Positions 26,125-36,983 of a stretch of 64,000 nt of DNA are shown in pieces. Position numbers and translations under genes: made by a program. The notes beneath the pieces were generated by a model. It was not told the origin of the DNA, ran no database searches, and was given only the letters and a program-made list of their open reading frames with translations. Source of the DNA: an uncultured Methanolobus sp. (lineage in GTDB: Archaea; Halobacteriota; Methanosarcinia; Methanosarcinales; Methanosarcinaceae); contig NZ_OY762426.1 of NCBI RefSeq assembly GCF_963665675.1, positions 1,240,001-1,304,000 of the forward strand. Reading direction: 5' to 3'. The stretch's first letter is position 1. Each line of letters begins with the position of its first letter.

Positions 26125-27933
26125 ATGTCAGGCTGGTTCACTATAGCTAAATGGGAGCTGATGAGATCAAAACTCAAATTTGACGCTCGCTCAATAATTA
26201 TGCTCGTAGTTTCACTCATACTCGTAATAGCAGCATCCTATGCAGCATCACAGACAGGGATGAGTATGAACCAGAAAATATACCTCGTAGCTTTTTCCCA
26301 GCCAGATGTGCAACCAATTATCCAAACGGACCAGCGTTTTGATTACCTCCTTGTAGACAGGTATGAAGCTACCGTGTACTACGAATACGGAGCCGACATG
26401 GCCATCATTGGCAACAATGTCTATCTGGGAGACACAAGAAAGGCAGCATCGGCGGGTGACGCGCTGGAAAACACATTCATAGAATACAGAGAGCTCGTGC
26501 TCACATCATACAATGATATAAACAACAGCCACCCGGTATGGGTCACAGTTCATGACCTTGAAAGACCTCAGGATTTCCAGCTTGCAGGTACAGAAGGCAC
26601 AATAGATGGGATCAGCAGGGGTTATAACAGAACAGCAGCATTTGAAAATATACCAGGTGGGCGAGAGGGAGCAAGCGGCGACGGCAGTATAAGGACAGGC
26701 TCATCAACAATATCCCCGGAAGATATTGAGGCTCTTGATGCCATGGAAGGAAAGACATTCTTTGAGAAGCAGACCCTTTCAACACCATCAAATTTCAACC
26801 CACCTGTTCCATTTACAGCAATACTTTACGCATTCCTGTTCATATTCCCGATCTACTTCGTATCTCAGTTCTACTCCACCAGCCTGATGGATGAACGCAC
26901 CAACAGAAAAGGAGAACTTGTACTTGTAGCACCACTAAAAAGCAGGGATGTAGTTGTTGGCAAGACTGTGCCGTACCTTGTTATAACAATGGCAATCCAG
27001 GCAGCTATAACCCTTTACATACTCAAGATGCCTTCCGGTTTTGCAGATCTGGAAAGAATAATCCAGATTCTGGCTGCAATATTTCCGGTAATACTGCTAT
27101 TCTTTGCACTTTCATTTTACAGCGCAATCCTTTCGAGAAGTTTCAAGGAGCTTACATTTGCAAGTGTATTCCTTTCAGTCGTAATATCAGGATACCTATT
27201 CTTCCCGGCAATGTTTGCAAACATCCATGCAATAAGTTCCATTTCCCCTATAACCCTCATAGTCAGGCTCATAGAAGGAGAAGCAGTACCCCTGAACACA
27301 TACATATTCTCCACAGTTCCATTCTACCTTGTGGCAGGAGCAGTGTATGCATTCGGAACCTCTATTTTCAGGGAAGAGGACCTGTTCACACAGAAATCCA
27401 TTGGCTCAAAGATAATAGACTGCTTTGAAATGTTCCTTTCATATCGCTATGGATCAGTATTTTTCCTCAGTATCATCTTCATACCTGTTGTCTATATGAC
27501 ACAACTTATGCTCATTGTGATGCTCTTTAACCTCCCGGTGCCATATTCAATACTGGCAATGATACTGCTGTCGGCACTGGCCGAAGAACTCGTCAAATCC
27601 ATAGGTATCTATACACTTTTCAAGAGGAAGCTAACCGACATCACATTCAAAAATGCAATCCGCCTGTCAATACTGGCCGGTGCAGGATTCTTTGTAGGTG
27701 AAAAAGCTGTAGCTGTCCTTACTCTTGCACCTATTGCAAGTTCGGCTTTCGGAACAGTCATGACAATGGGTGCTCTGCTTTTGATCCCATTGCTTCTGCA
27801 TGTAACAACCATAATGATAAGTTCACTGGTTATGTACCGGAAGGGACCTAATGCCTATAAGTATGCAGTAGTCCTGGCAACAATTTTCCACAGCATATAT
27901 AACATAGCAATTCTCAGGGGGCTTTTATTCTGA
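26125..27933 (+). CDS. ABC-2 permease fused to a PrsW-like intramembrane protease domain
   Basis: 602 residues. Residues about 1-430 are an ABC-2 permease: a first helix near 25-45, a large extracytoplasmic loop (about 50-225), then five or more helices. The C-terminal 150 residues are a second polytopic domain with PrsW marks: EELVK (E487, E488, K491), FVGE (E526), H559 and HSIYN (H589). PrsW is a site-1 protease in bacteria; its role here is unknown. TATA-rich DNA (25988-26124) is shared with divergent mscS. Confidence 0.75.
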   Translation: MSGWFTIAKWELMRSKLKFDARSIIMLVVSLILVIAASYAASQTGMSMNQKIYLVAFSQPDVQPIIQTDQRFDYLLVDRYEATVYYEYGADMAIIGNNVYLGDTRKAASAGDALENTFIEYRELVLTSYNDINNSHPVWVTVHDLERPQDFQLAGTEGTIDGISRGYNRTAAFENIPGGREGASGDGSIRTGSSTISPEDIEALDAMEGKTFFEKQTLSTPSNFNPPVPFTAILYAFLFIFPIYFVSQFYSTSLMDERTNRKGELVLVAPLKSRDVVVGKTVPYLVITMAIQAAITLYILKMPSGFADLERIIQILAAIFPVILLFFALSFYSAILSRSFKELTFASVFLSVVISGYLFFPAMFANIHAISSISPITLIVRLIEGEAVPLNTYIFSTVPFYLVAGAVYAFGTSIFREEDLFTQKSIGSKIIDCFEMFLSYRYGSVFFLSIIFIPVVYMTQLMLIVMLFNLPVPYSILAMILLSALAEELVKSIGIYTLFKRKLTDITFKNAIRLSILAGAGFFVGEKAVAVLTLAPIASSAFGTVMTMGALLLIPLLLHVTTIMISSLVMYRKGPNAYKYAVVLATIFHSIYNIAILRGLLF

Positions 27934-27959
27934 ACGGGACAAAAGATTCATGCAGAAAA

Positions 27960-29030
27960 ATGAAGACCGTGGCGAAAAAGGAATTTAAGGATCTCCTGAA
28001 GGAAAAGACTTTCATACTTGCCATTGTGATCCAGCTTTTCATTGCATCGTTTTCAACATTCCTTGTCATAGGCTTGACATCATTCTATGACCCTACCGCA
28101 CTTGGGGATGTGGACATTGAAGGAGTCAACATCGGAGTTGTAGGATCGAGAGACGGGGAACTATATAACATACTGGTAGAAAACAATGTTCGTACGTACC
28201 TCTACGATGATTTCATCCCGGCTTACGGGGATTTCTTTGACCGGAAAATTGATGCTATCATTGTCACGCCGCTGGGAACAGCCGAAGGCACGGACCTTCT
28301 CAATGTTGATATATACCTGCCAAAATCAGAGATCAAGGCAACGGTAGTATCACTTCAGCTAAAGAACTCACTGGAAGAGTATGAACAAGGTGTCAGGGAC
28401 ATCAGGACGCAAAGACTTCCGGGATATTCACCAATCGAATTCAACATCATAAAAAGAGGAGTACAAGCCTCATCGACATTTTTTGAATTTGTTTATGTAG
28501 CCCTGTTACCACTACTGGTATTCACTCCGGCATTCATTTCCGGCGGGCTTGTAATCGACTTTATAACCGAGGAATACGAACGCAAAACCATGGATCTGCT
28601 TCTGGCATCTCCTGCATCCCTGCTTGAGATCATAAGCGGAAAAGCCATACTTGCTATCCTGATCGTCCCCATCCAGTCGTTTGTGTGGATGCTGCTCCTG
28701 TCCATGAACCGCGTATCGATAGACAACTCGCTCCAGATATTACTGGTAGTCACATTGATCGCAGCGGTTCTTGTACTTACAAGCACCGTGATTGCCGTGT
28801 TCTCCAAAGATAGAGGCGTTGCACAGCTACTGTACTCGCTTGTACTGATATTCCTGTTCATGTCATCATATCTGTTTACAAATTCCCCGCTTAATCTTGT
28901 GACACGACTTTCTATTAATAGCATCACTGCGATTGAAAGCTGGACATGGACTGGTATTTACTTGCTTCTGGCATTTGTCCTTTATATGACAACAATGATT
29001 GTTGTAAGGAAAGACCCGGATAATATTTAA
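27960..29030 (+). CDS. ABC-2 type permease
   Basis: 356 residues. One N-terminal helix (about 19-41), an extracytoplasmic domain (about 45-170), then five to six membrane helices with the conserved ITEEYERKTMDLLLASPASLLEIISGK loop that couples to the ATPase in ABC-2 exporters. It starts 26 bp after the permease-PrsW fusion, and both probably pair with the ATPase at 24175-25092. Confidence 0.88.
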   Translation: MKTVAKKEFKDLLKEKTFILAIVIQLFIASFSTFLVIGLTSFYDPTALGDVDIEGVNIGVVGSRDGELYNILVENNVRTYLYDDFIPAYGDFFDRKIDAIIVTPLGTAEGTDLLNVDIYLPKSEIKATVVSLQLKNSLEEYEQGVRDIRTQRLPGYSPIEFNIIKRGVQASSTFFEFVYVALLPLLVFTPAFISGGLVIDFITEEYERKTMDLLLASPASLLEIISGKAILAILIVPIQSFVWMLLLSMNRVSIDNSLQILLVVTLIAAVLVLTSTVIAVFSKDRGVAQLLYSLVLIFLFMSSYLFTNSPLNLVTRLSINSITAIESWTWTGIYLLLAFVLYMTTMIVVRKDPDNI

Positions 29031-29047
29031 AAGATAAAAATATACAA

Positions 29048-30880
29048 ATGATGATAATGGAAATAATCAGATTGCTCCTTCCGGGAATTATATTGATAAT
29101 GCTCATCAGTCCCGGGGATGCCACTGCGGTAAAAGAAGAGGACATATGGATATTCCAGGGTTCATATGAACTTGGAATCGGCGAAAGGGCATATCTTGAA
29201 GGTTTCACGGTCAGAGTGAACGAGATCAGCGAAGGCAGCATGCCCAATGCAACTCTGCTTATATACAGCAATTCTGTTTTCATGGAAGCTTTTGATGTGG
29301 ATGCAGGAGTTAACAATGAATACACCTATGATGGTGAGTTGAGAATAAATGTGATCGACATCACAGGTAGTAAAATCTCCCTTGAGATATACAAACATAA
29401 ATCCGAGCTTGTGTGGGTCACTGATATCCCTAAGACACCATTTAAGGCTGGAGATTCACTTACAGGAAATGATTACCGCATTACTCTAGAAGGGATAAAC
29501 GGAAGCACAGCAGAGCTTGTTGTCAGGCTTGGTGGGGAAGACTACAAGAGAACATACAGCAGTGGAGATTATGAAAAGTTCTCAGAGGATTTCATGATCA
29601 ACATCGTGTACATCAATAAGAACACACAGGAAGTCTTCATTGAAACACTCAAACCCGGAACACCCCAGATACAGATAGATATTGGCAGTCTTCAGGAAAT
29701 CTATGAGCCGGATGATTATGTGGAATATGAACTTGTGGTAACCAATAACGGATCAATACCTTTGCACGGGATCATACTCACAACCGAATGTGATGAGGGG
29801 AATGTAGAGCTTGTAACACAGCAACACTCAATACTGGAACCGGAGAAGAAGAAGAAATTCCAGATACGGGTGAAGCCTGATGTTAAACCGGTAACCAACA
29901 ATATCACCATTACTTCCAGTGTAGAAGGTTATGATTACAGGGGTAATGAATACAATAACGAAATAGACACTGAAGCAACGGTCAATTCATATATTTCCAT
30001 TGAGAAGAAAGTTATCTCCAGAGAGAAAACTTCTGAAGACCCTGAATTTGGAACTGAGCAGTATTTCCAGATCAATATTACAGTTGCCAATATGGCTGAT
30101 TTCCAGACGGCAGTTACAGTCACTGATATTCTGCCTCCGGAATTCATACCTGATGATATTGACAGCACCGAGTGGCCAATGGTGCTTGCTGCGGAAGAGA
30201 CAAAGAGTATCGGCTATTTTGCATCATCAACTGAACCTGGAGATTTCACCTTTGGGCCTGCCACTGTCGTCTGGAAGGATAACGGGGAAACTTACACAAT
30301 GCAATCCAACCAGATAGAGGGAACATTCCATGTAAGTGGTTCCAGAGTCTTACTACAAAAAGAAATAAGTTCCAGCTATATGGTTGTCGGAGAGACTATT
30401 GATATTACTCTAAAAGTTATAAATGAAGGAGACAGGGATATGGATATTTCCTTCAGGGAGGATCTCCCGGACGAGCTTAGTTATGTAAGCGGAGAAAATG
30501 AGTGGCATGGAACTCTTATAGCAAATGGATCAAAAGAATTCACATATACTGTCCGGGCTGAAAGCGCAGGAGAGTATTACCTGCCTGAAACCGAGCTAAG
30601 CCTGACAGACGAAAATGACAAGAAAGATAGTGTTGTTTCAGATGAGCTTTTCCTCTATATTGATAATGAAGCTACGGAGGCCGGTGAGGACTCCTATGAG
30701 GGTACCTATAACCAGATCGATGCTTCAGCTACATACTCTGATGATACATCGGTTGAAGATCCGGATATTACCAGGGCAGAAGCCATTGGATTTATGGTTT
30801 CATCCTTTGCAAGCCTTTTCGTTATAATTGCAATCGTACCGACGTTCGCATATTTATTTATATCCAGAGTATATAAGTAA
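29048..30880 (+). CDS. cell-surface protein with CARDB/DUF11-like repeats, C-terminal anchor
   Basis: 610 residues. A signal-like N-terminus (IIRLLLPGIILIMLISPGDATA), two N-terminal beta domains, then three Ig-like repeats of the DUF11/CARDB type (YEPDDYVEYELVVTNNGSIPLHGI, FQINITVANMADFQTAVTVTDILP, MVVGETIDITLKVINEGDRDMDI). A Ser/Asp/Tyr-rich linker precedes one helix (about 585-605) and a short basic tail. Several N-glycosylation sequons are present. It begins 18 bp after the second permease, so it is likely an extracytoplasmic partner of the exporter. Confidence 0.72.
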   Translation: MMIMEIIRLLLPGIILIMLISPGDATAVKEEDIWIFQGSYELGIGERAYLEGFTVRVNEISEGSMPNATLLIYSNSVFMEAFDVDAGVNNEYTYDGELRINVIDITGSKISLEIYKHKSELVWVTDIPKTPFKAGDSLTGNDYRITLEGINGSTAELVVRLGGEDYKRTYSSGDYEKFSEDFMINIVYINKNTQEVFIETLKPGTPQIQIDIGSLQEIYEPDDYVEYELVVTNNGSIPLHGIILTTECDEGNVELVTQQHSILEPEKKKKFQIRVKPDVKPVTNNITITSSVEGYDYRGNEYNNEIDTEATVNSYISIEKKVISREKTSEDPEFGTEQYFQINITVANMADFQTAVTVTDILPPEFIPDDIDSTEWPMVLAAEETKSIGYFASSTEPGDFTFGPATVVWKDNGETYTMQSNQIEGTFHVSGSRVLLQKEISSSYMVVGETIDITLKVINEGDRDMDISFREDLPDELSYVSGENEWHGTLIANGSKEFTYTVRAESAGEYYLPETELSLTDENDKKDSVVSDELFLYIDNEATEAGEDSYEGTYNQIDASATYSDDTSVEDPDITRAEAIGFMVSSFASLFVIIAIVPTFAYLFISRVYK

Positions 30881-30909
30881 TGTAAAAATATTGACACCGG
30901 GAATTGATT

Positions 30910-31317
30910 ATGAATATTGCAGCGTTTATAGGATCTTCGATGCTTTTTGCCTTGTTTGCCATTGTTGTGCTCTTTGTCCTGATTAAAATGTCATCAAGGC
31001 TTGCACTTATTATTTTGCTGTTGATCCCGCTTGCATTCATTTTTATCGTGCCTGACATCTCAATAGCTTTTCTTTCCATAGAACAGATGTCACTTGCAAA
31101 CGGACTTGTACCGGTGAATAATTTCCACATATTGCTTATGATCTGGTCCACGCTTATTGGAATTATCCTGTACACAGAATTCCTTACATGGTATCTGGGA
31201 AAAGGCATGACGAAGAAAAATCCGGATGGCACAATGAAAGCCGGGGTTTCTGCAACACAGGATAATAGTGTTTACGACGCCATTGGGAAGGTCAAAGGCA
31301 TGCTGGGCAAAAAATGA
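30910..31317 (+). CDS. small membrane protein of the ABC locus
   Basis: 135 residues from ATG 30910, with GGGA 7 bp upstream; a TTG two codons earlier is less likely. Three to four hydrophobic helices (ALFAIVVLFVLIKM, LALIILLLIPLAFIFIV, ILLMIWSTLIGIILYTEFL) and a charged C-terminal tail. No family recognised. It follows the surface protein by 29 bp. Confidence 0.6.
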   Translation: MNIAAFIGSSMLFALFAIVVLFVLIKMSSRLALIILLLIPLAFIFIVPDISIAFLSIEQMSLANGLVPVNNFHILLMIWSTLIGIILYTEFLTWYLGKGMTKKNPDGTMKAGVSATQDNSVYDAIGKVKGMLGKK

Positions 31318-31398
31318 CAGTAACAAAACTGTTATTCCAGTAGCACATCTCTTTACATAGGACTGATGTGAGGTGTCTGCCTGAACGCTGAAGAACCA

Positions 31399-31680
31399 AT
31401 GGAAAATGATAATGAAACCGTAACTACAGAAGAGGAGTTCAAACCTACTCCCTGGAGAGCCGGGCTGTATTCTGCAGTATTTCCCGGACTTGGCCAGATG
31501 TACAACGGGGACTTTGGCAGAGGGTCTTTTTATTTTGTCCTGGCTTTTATATTGATAATCACATTCCACCTTATGGTTACACTACTCATTTTCATTGCAT
31601 TCTGGATGTACAACATATACCAGGCTTACAGCTATGCCAGAAGTTTTGGTAAAAATGTCAATAAACAACAGACCGACTAA
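31399..31680 (+). CDS. TM2-like small membrane protein
   Basis: 93 residues. An acidic N-terminus (ENDNETVTTEEEF), then PWRAGLYSAVFPGLGQMYNGDFGRG, the hallmark of TM2/DUF5683-type proteins (Pro-Gly-Leu-Gly-Gln-x-Tyr-Asn-Gly), then two helices and a short tail. Function unknown. It is the last gene of the rightward ABC cluster and converges with the AIM24 gene. Confidence 0.65.
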   Translation: MENDNETVTTEEEFKPTPWRAGLYSAVFPGLGQMYNGDFGRGSFYFVLAFILIITFHLMVTLLIFIAFWMYNIYQAYSYARSFGKNVNKQQTD

Positions 31681-31706
31681 AAATAGAAAGGAGCAGATTA
31701 CTCCTT

Positions 31707-32390
31707 TTATGCAGGATTATTCCTGTTATACGGTGCTGCTGCCAGTGATGAAACACCACTTGCTCCGATTGAACCGTAAACAGGCTGTGTTGGTGCGAGC
31801 CATACGGCACCTGAACCATCAAATGTCTGGAGAAGACCTTCTCCTGATGTAAGTTTACCTGCAATTCCTTTGCCCGATCTTTCAACACTGAACTTCACGG
31901 AATCAGATCTTAGAAGAGCAAAGTTTCCGTCAACCTGGAGACGTTCGTTGTCAAGGTTGTATTTCAGTATTTCAGTCATAGGTACAGGGCTTTCAAGTAT
32001 GCATGTACCTGTTCCGCTAATCTTTGTCTGGAACCATCCTTCTCCACCAAAAAGGCCTGCAGAAATGTTTTTCTGGGAGGCTACTCCTACTTCAAGGCTT
32101 GATTCTGCGCAGTAGAAAATACCTTTGTCCACGATTATAGAACCATTGTCAAGGCTTACAACAATAAAATGACTGAAACTTGGTTCAAGGAATATCTCAC
32201 CGGAGCCTTTGTAAAGCGGGTTAAAAGCAGATTCGTTTGTGAGCTTGTTTTTGAGCATCTTCTTTGCAAGACCACCCACGCCGCCTATGTTTGCATCACA
32301 TGTGATGTTACCTTTCTGGAAGTAAAGGGCACCGGGTTCTACTATTACACCGCTGTTGTTCAATGTAACCTTTACCTGTTTTAATGTCAT
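31707..32390 (-). CDS. AIM24 / TIGR00266 family protein
   Basis: 227 residues from the only ATG. Recognised by ALYFQKGNI, GLFGGEGWFQTKISGTGTCILESPVPM and the glycine-rich C-terminus. The reading frame stays open and looks coding upstream to about 32550 (VIEYKSLTGSKDPSLARHLYY joins the ATG in frame), which matches the usual N-terminus of this family, yet this extension contains no ATG, GTG or TTG before an in-frame stop. Either a rare start codon, a missed frameshift, or a truncated protein. Function of the family is unclear. Confidence 0.75.
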   Translation of the reverse strand: MTLKQVKVTLNNSGVIVEPGALYFQKGNITCDANIGGVGGLAKKMLKNKLTNESAFNPLYKGSGEIFLEPSFSHFIVVSLDNGSIIVDKGIFYCAESSLEVGVASQKNISAGLFGGEGWFQTKISGTGTCILESPVPMTEILKYNLDNERLQVDGNFALLRSDSVKFSVERSGKGIAGKLTSGEGLLQTFDGSGAVWLAPTQPVYGSIGASGVSSLAAAPYNRNNPA

Positions 32391-32649
32391 GCCTGCCTGC
32401 TGTATATAGTACAGATGTCTTGCAAGCGAAGGGTCCTTGCTTCCGGTAAGAGATTTATACTCTATGACCTCTGCTTTGAAATTTCCTTTATCGACACTGT
32501 CAAGAATGTTAATGTTGTTATAGAATTTACTTTCCGCGATAATACCACATCCAGGTGAAAGATCACATTAAGGTAGATTAATCTTGCTTTTGCAAGCAAA
32601 TTGCATACAATGATAGTGCACATAAATATATAAATTATTGGATAACTAA

Positions 32650-33480
<831 letters not shown>

Positions 33481-33503
33481 AGAAAAAAGAAGAATGGGGA
33501 AAT

Positions 33504-35275
33504 TTACTCTTCAGCAATGTTGTGATAGTAATATTCGCCCCTGGATTTCTGTTCCCTGTCAAGTCTTGATTCCTTTTTGTTGACCCTTGGACGGGAAGTA
33601 TCTTCATCACGCCTGAATGTGATATCCAGGTTTGCAAGGAACTTGTTCATACCGTCCTGCATGCTGGATGGCTGGTGTGCCTTACCATAAACTGCCGGTT
33701 CACCTTCAAAAACTATGAGACGCTCACTGAGCATGTCGATCATGTAAATATCGTGGTCAACAACCATTGCGGTCTTGCTGTTGTTCTCGGCGAATCTTTT
33801 GATGACCCTTGTTGTCATGGAACGCTGTTCTACATCAAGGTGAGCACTTGGTTCGTCAAGAATATACATATCTGCATCCTGACAGAGACATGCGGCAATA
33901 GCTACTCTCTGGAGTTCACCACCACTGAGCTCTGTGAGCATGCGGTCATAGAGCCTCTCAATGTTCAGTGGTTTTGCAATCTCTGTCTGGAAATAACTAC
34001 TATTGAATTTGTTGGAGAGACCACCAAGGAAGTACCTTACCTGCATCGGACTATCGGCTTTGATATACTGTGGCTTGTATGCGATCTTAATATCAAGGTC
34101 AAGTTCTCCTTCATCAGGCTCTACCTCGCCTGCAAGTATCTTGACAAATGTGGACTTACCGATACCATTCGGACCAACAATTCCAAGCACCTCGCCTTCT
34201 TTAAGTGAACCACCATCGGTTGAAAGTGAGAAGCCTTCGCCGTATTTCTTGGAGAAAGCATCATAGTCAAGAAGTGTGTTGATATCGGTTTCAACTCTTG
34301 GGGGATGGACCTCGAACTTAATAGCTTCAGGTCTTACACGTACATTCTCTTCAGGAAGGAATCCCTTCAGATACTGGTTAATGGCAACACGCACACCCTT
34401 TGGATGTGTGATCACACCGTATCCCCCAGGTTCACCGTATGCAACATGTACTGCATCAGCAAGCATGTCAAGTATCGCAAGATCGTGTTCTACAACAAGA
34501 ACTGCTTTTTCCTCGGAAATTTCCTGGATTAGCTGTGCGGTGTTAATACGCTGGTAAATATCAAGATAAGGACTTATTTCATCAAAGAAGTAGAAATCAG
34601 CATCCTTGGCTGCACAGGCTGCTATGGCAACTCTCTGGAGTTCACCGCCACTAAGCTCTGTGATCTTGCGGTCCATTACATGTGAAAGATTGAGACGTTC
34701 AACAAGCTCAGGAAGCTTGTCTCTTTCATCGGTCTTGTCAAGGAGTTCACTGGTCTTGCCCTTGAAAGCTTTGGGAATCATGTCCACATACTGAGGCTTC
34801 TGTGAGACTTTTATATCACCGTCAATTACGTCGCTGAAATAATCGTAAAGAGCTGTTCCTGCATAATGCTCAAGAACTTTTTCCCAGTTACCATTATCCT
34901 CTGAGAAATTAGGAACCAGCGTTCCTGAAAGAATCTGTACTGCGGTACTTTTACCGATACCGTTTGGACCCAGGATACCTGTTACTTTCCTACTTGTGGA
35001 ACCGGCAGGCCATACAGGGCAAAGCCGTTTGGACCATACCTGTGTGTTGGCTCAGTAAGTGCCTCAGGAAGACCGATAATCATTATGGCTTCAAAAGGAC
35101 ACTTGTGGACACATATACCACAACCTACGCACATCTCTTCGGAGATTACTGGTTTTCCGTCATCTCCAAAGATAATGGTCTCGTCACCCGTTCTCACACG
35201 GGGACAGTATTTTTCGCATTCATGACTGCAACGTCTTGGCTGACACCTGTCTTTGTTCAATATGGCAATTCGCAT
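33504..35275 (-). CDS. ribosome recycling ATPase Rli1/ABCE1, apparent frameshift
   Basis: The N-terminal part (35275-34982) holds the Fe-S domain: KDRCQPRRCSHECEKYCP and CVGCGICVHKCPFEA, all eight Cys present. It stops in UAA at 34984-34982 just before NBD1. The remaining protein reads in the -1 frame: VTGILGPNGIGKST Walker A of NBD1, LSGGELQRVAIA signatures of both NBDs, the hinge and the second Walker A GPNGIGKSTFVKILAG. Joining the frames needs one extra A in GGAAAGTAACAGG. Rli1 splits ribosomes after termination and is essential, so a true null is implausible. Confidence 0.9.
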
Positions 35276-35337
35276 TTAGGATCCCTGTCAATTAAACTGT
35301 CAATAAAATAGAGTGATAAAAGGTTAAAAGTAGAAGA

Positions 35338-35751
35338 TCAATTCAGAAGCAATGTCCATGTTACGAGACAGAAGTCAATTACAATGAACTCAACATAGAA
35401 CCAGTCCTTAAAACCAAACTCTTTTGGCTTGATCTTCAATAGCGGGAATGAGAATTTCATGACATAGAAGGAGATACCGACTATGAACATCATTATAACA
35501 TACCATTTGATTGTAGGGTCATCACCGACACCAAGCTGCATGTGGGCAATAATACCTGCTAGTATGCCTATAATAGCAGCAACTGCCGTTTTGATGATTC
35601 CCTCCTTATGAGCCTGCTTCTTTTCCTCCGGTGTTTTCACCTTGAACTGTGACTTACCGGGACGAGAAGGAGTCGGAGCTGGTTGCGCATCATCAGTGGA
35701 CTTTGATTCGGTTTTGACCACCGATTGCTTTTTCTTGGATGATTTTGACAA
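35338..35751 (-). CDS. small membrane protein, possibly archaeal EMC6-like
   Basis: About 137 residues from TTG 35751; a longer frame to 35847 is excluded because a TATA box (TTTATATAAG, about 35808-35817) lies inside it, and GGAG precedes the TTG by about 11 bp. A Ser/Lys/Pro-rich N-terminus (about 45 residues) is followed by three helices and FGFKDWFYVEFIVIDFCLVTWTLLLN. The layout resembles the EMC6-like archaeal family of membrane-insertion factors, which is a tentative assignment. Confidence 0.6.
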   Translation of the reverse strand: MSKSSKKKQSVVKTESKSTDDAQPAPTPSRPGKSQFKVKTPEEKKQAHKEGIIKTAVAAIIGILAGIIAHMQLGVGDDPTIKWYVIMMFIVGISFYVMKFSFPLLKIKPKEFGFKDWFYVEFIVIDFCLVTWTLLLN

Positions 35752-35839
35752 ATTGATCTGATCTCCTGGTACAACTTGGATAGTCTGGGTACTATAAAAA
35801 CAAGTACTTATATAAATGTTTATCCTGCCATAGGGAACT

Positions 35840-36855
35840 TTATACAAATTGATTGCTCAGGATATTTTCGATCTTATCAATGGAAAGCGAATTAAAACCG
35901 ACTGAATCGAGGTGTTTTGCAAATCTTCCGGGGCGATGTCCGTTAGGATGATAAACAACTGTGAATTCAGGATCAATCTTTTTAACCATATCTACAAGCC
36001 CGCGTGCATCAAGATGGTCACTTATCTGGATTGCAGGATAACGATAATCACTGCGCCCTGTCATCACGAATTTGGTAATATTGGATGGCAGTTTGTCCAG
36101 ATCCCAGGGCGGTACTATACTTATACTGTCACCGCAGCAATTCCCCAGATATTCAAGTTCCCCGGCATCCTCAAGAAGAGTACGTGTGAGATGGGAGGGA
36201 TTTTTCATCCATTTCGATGACACCACCATAACCAAAACCTCTCAGCAGTTCCACGGCCCTTTGTGCTTTACCGAATGCATAGGCTCCAAAAGCAATCGAA
36301 GGATTGTCCCTGAAAGCATTCTCAAAACCTTCAAGATCATCGTCAAAGAAGCAGGTTGTATCACCGGGATCACCGTAGTTAGCTTCGGTGATGAGAAGGT
36401 CAGATTCAGGAAGCATGGAAGCGTCTTTTACATCACCTGTGACAAGTATGCGTGTCCCCACTTCATTCTTCCCACATGAATGCCACAGAACCAACAGTAT
36501 GGAAATTCGGAAATGTGTGAACTTTTACGCCGCTGACCTCAATGGTTTCTCCGACTTTGAATGTCCTGCCTGCATATTTACGGTCGTGACGAATTTCAAG
36601 TGCAATGGCCGTCTTTTCAGAACAAACTGCACGGTCAGAAAGCATTGCGGATTTGCCGTGATGGTCAGAATGTGCGTGAGTAATAAGATAAGCATCCGGC
36701 TGCTGGTATTTTGCAGGGGTACGGGTTGTATCAATAGAGAAAGTTACAAGTCTTCCTTCGGTTGACCTGAATTTTATAGAAAGATGAGGTTTGAACGAAC
36801 CACGGGAATTCTTCTCCCTGAAAACCATTACACCAAGATCAACCAGTTCTTTCAA
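35840..36855 (-). CDS. metallo-beta-lactamase fold hydrolase (archaeal exonuclease-like), two frameshifts
   Basis: A single protein of about 335 residues is spread over three frames. Frame 1 (36855 to about 36470): DAYLITHAHSDHHGKSAM (HxHxDH). Frame 2 (about 36490 to 36180): RILVTGDVKDASML and DLLITEANYGDP. Frame 3 (to 35840): KFVMTGRSDYRYPAIQISDHLDARGLVDMV and HPNGHRPGRFAKHL. The shifts sit in short homopolymers (GGG at about 36476; CCC or AAAAA near 36195). It resembles archaeal Artemis/SNM1- or CPSF-type MBL proteins. A TTG start at 36855 is used; ATG 36828 is possible. Confidence 0.72.
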
Positions 36856-36966
36856 TTCCTGTAACCCTCGGAACTGGAATGACCTTAAGCTATTTACGCT
36901 TTTTCAAAAACAGATAAAAATAAGCCGGTCCAAATGACCTGAAAACAAGAATCAAAAACGAAAATC

Positions 36967-36983
36967 AGGTGCTTAAAGCACCT
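36967..36983. terminator. hairpin at the end of the thioredoxin gene
   Basis: AGGTGC-TTAAA-GCACCT, a perfect 6-bp stem that contains the thioredoxin stop codon. T-rich DNA follows on both strands, so it may serve as a bidirectional terminator. Confidence 0.5.
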
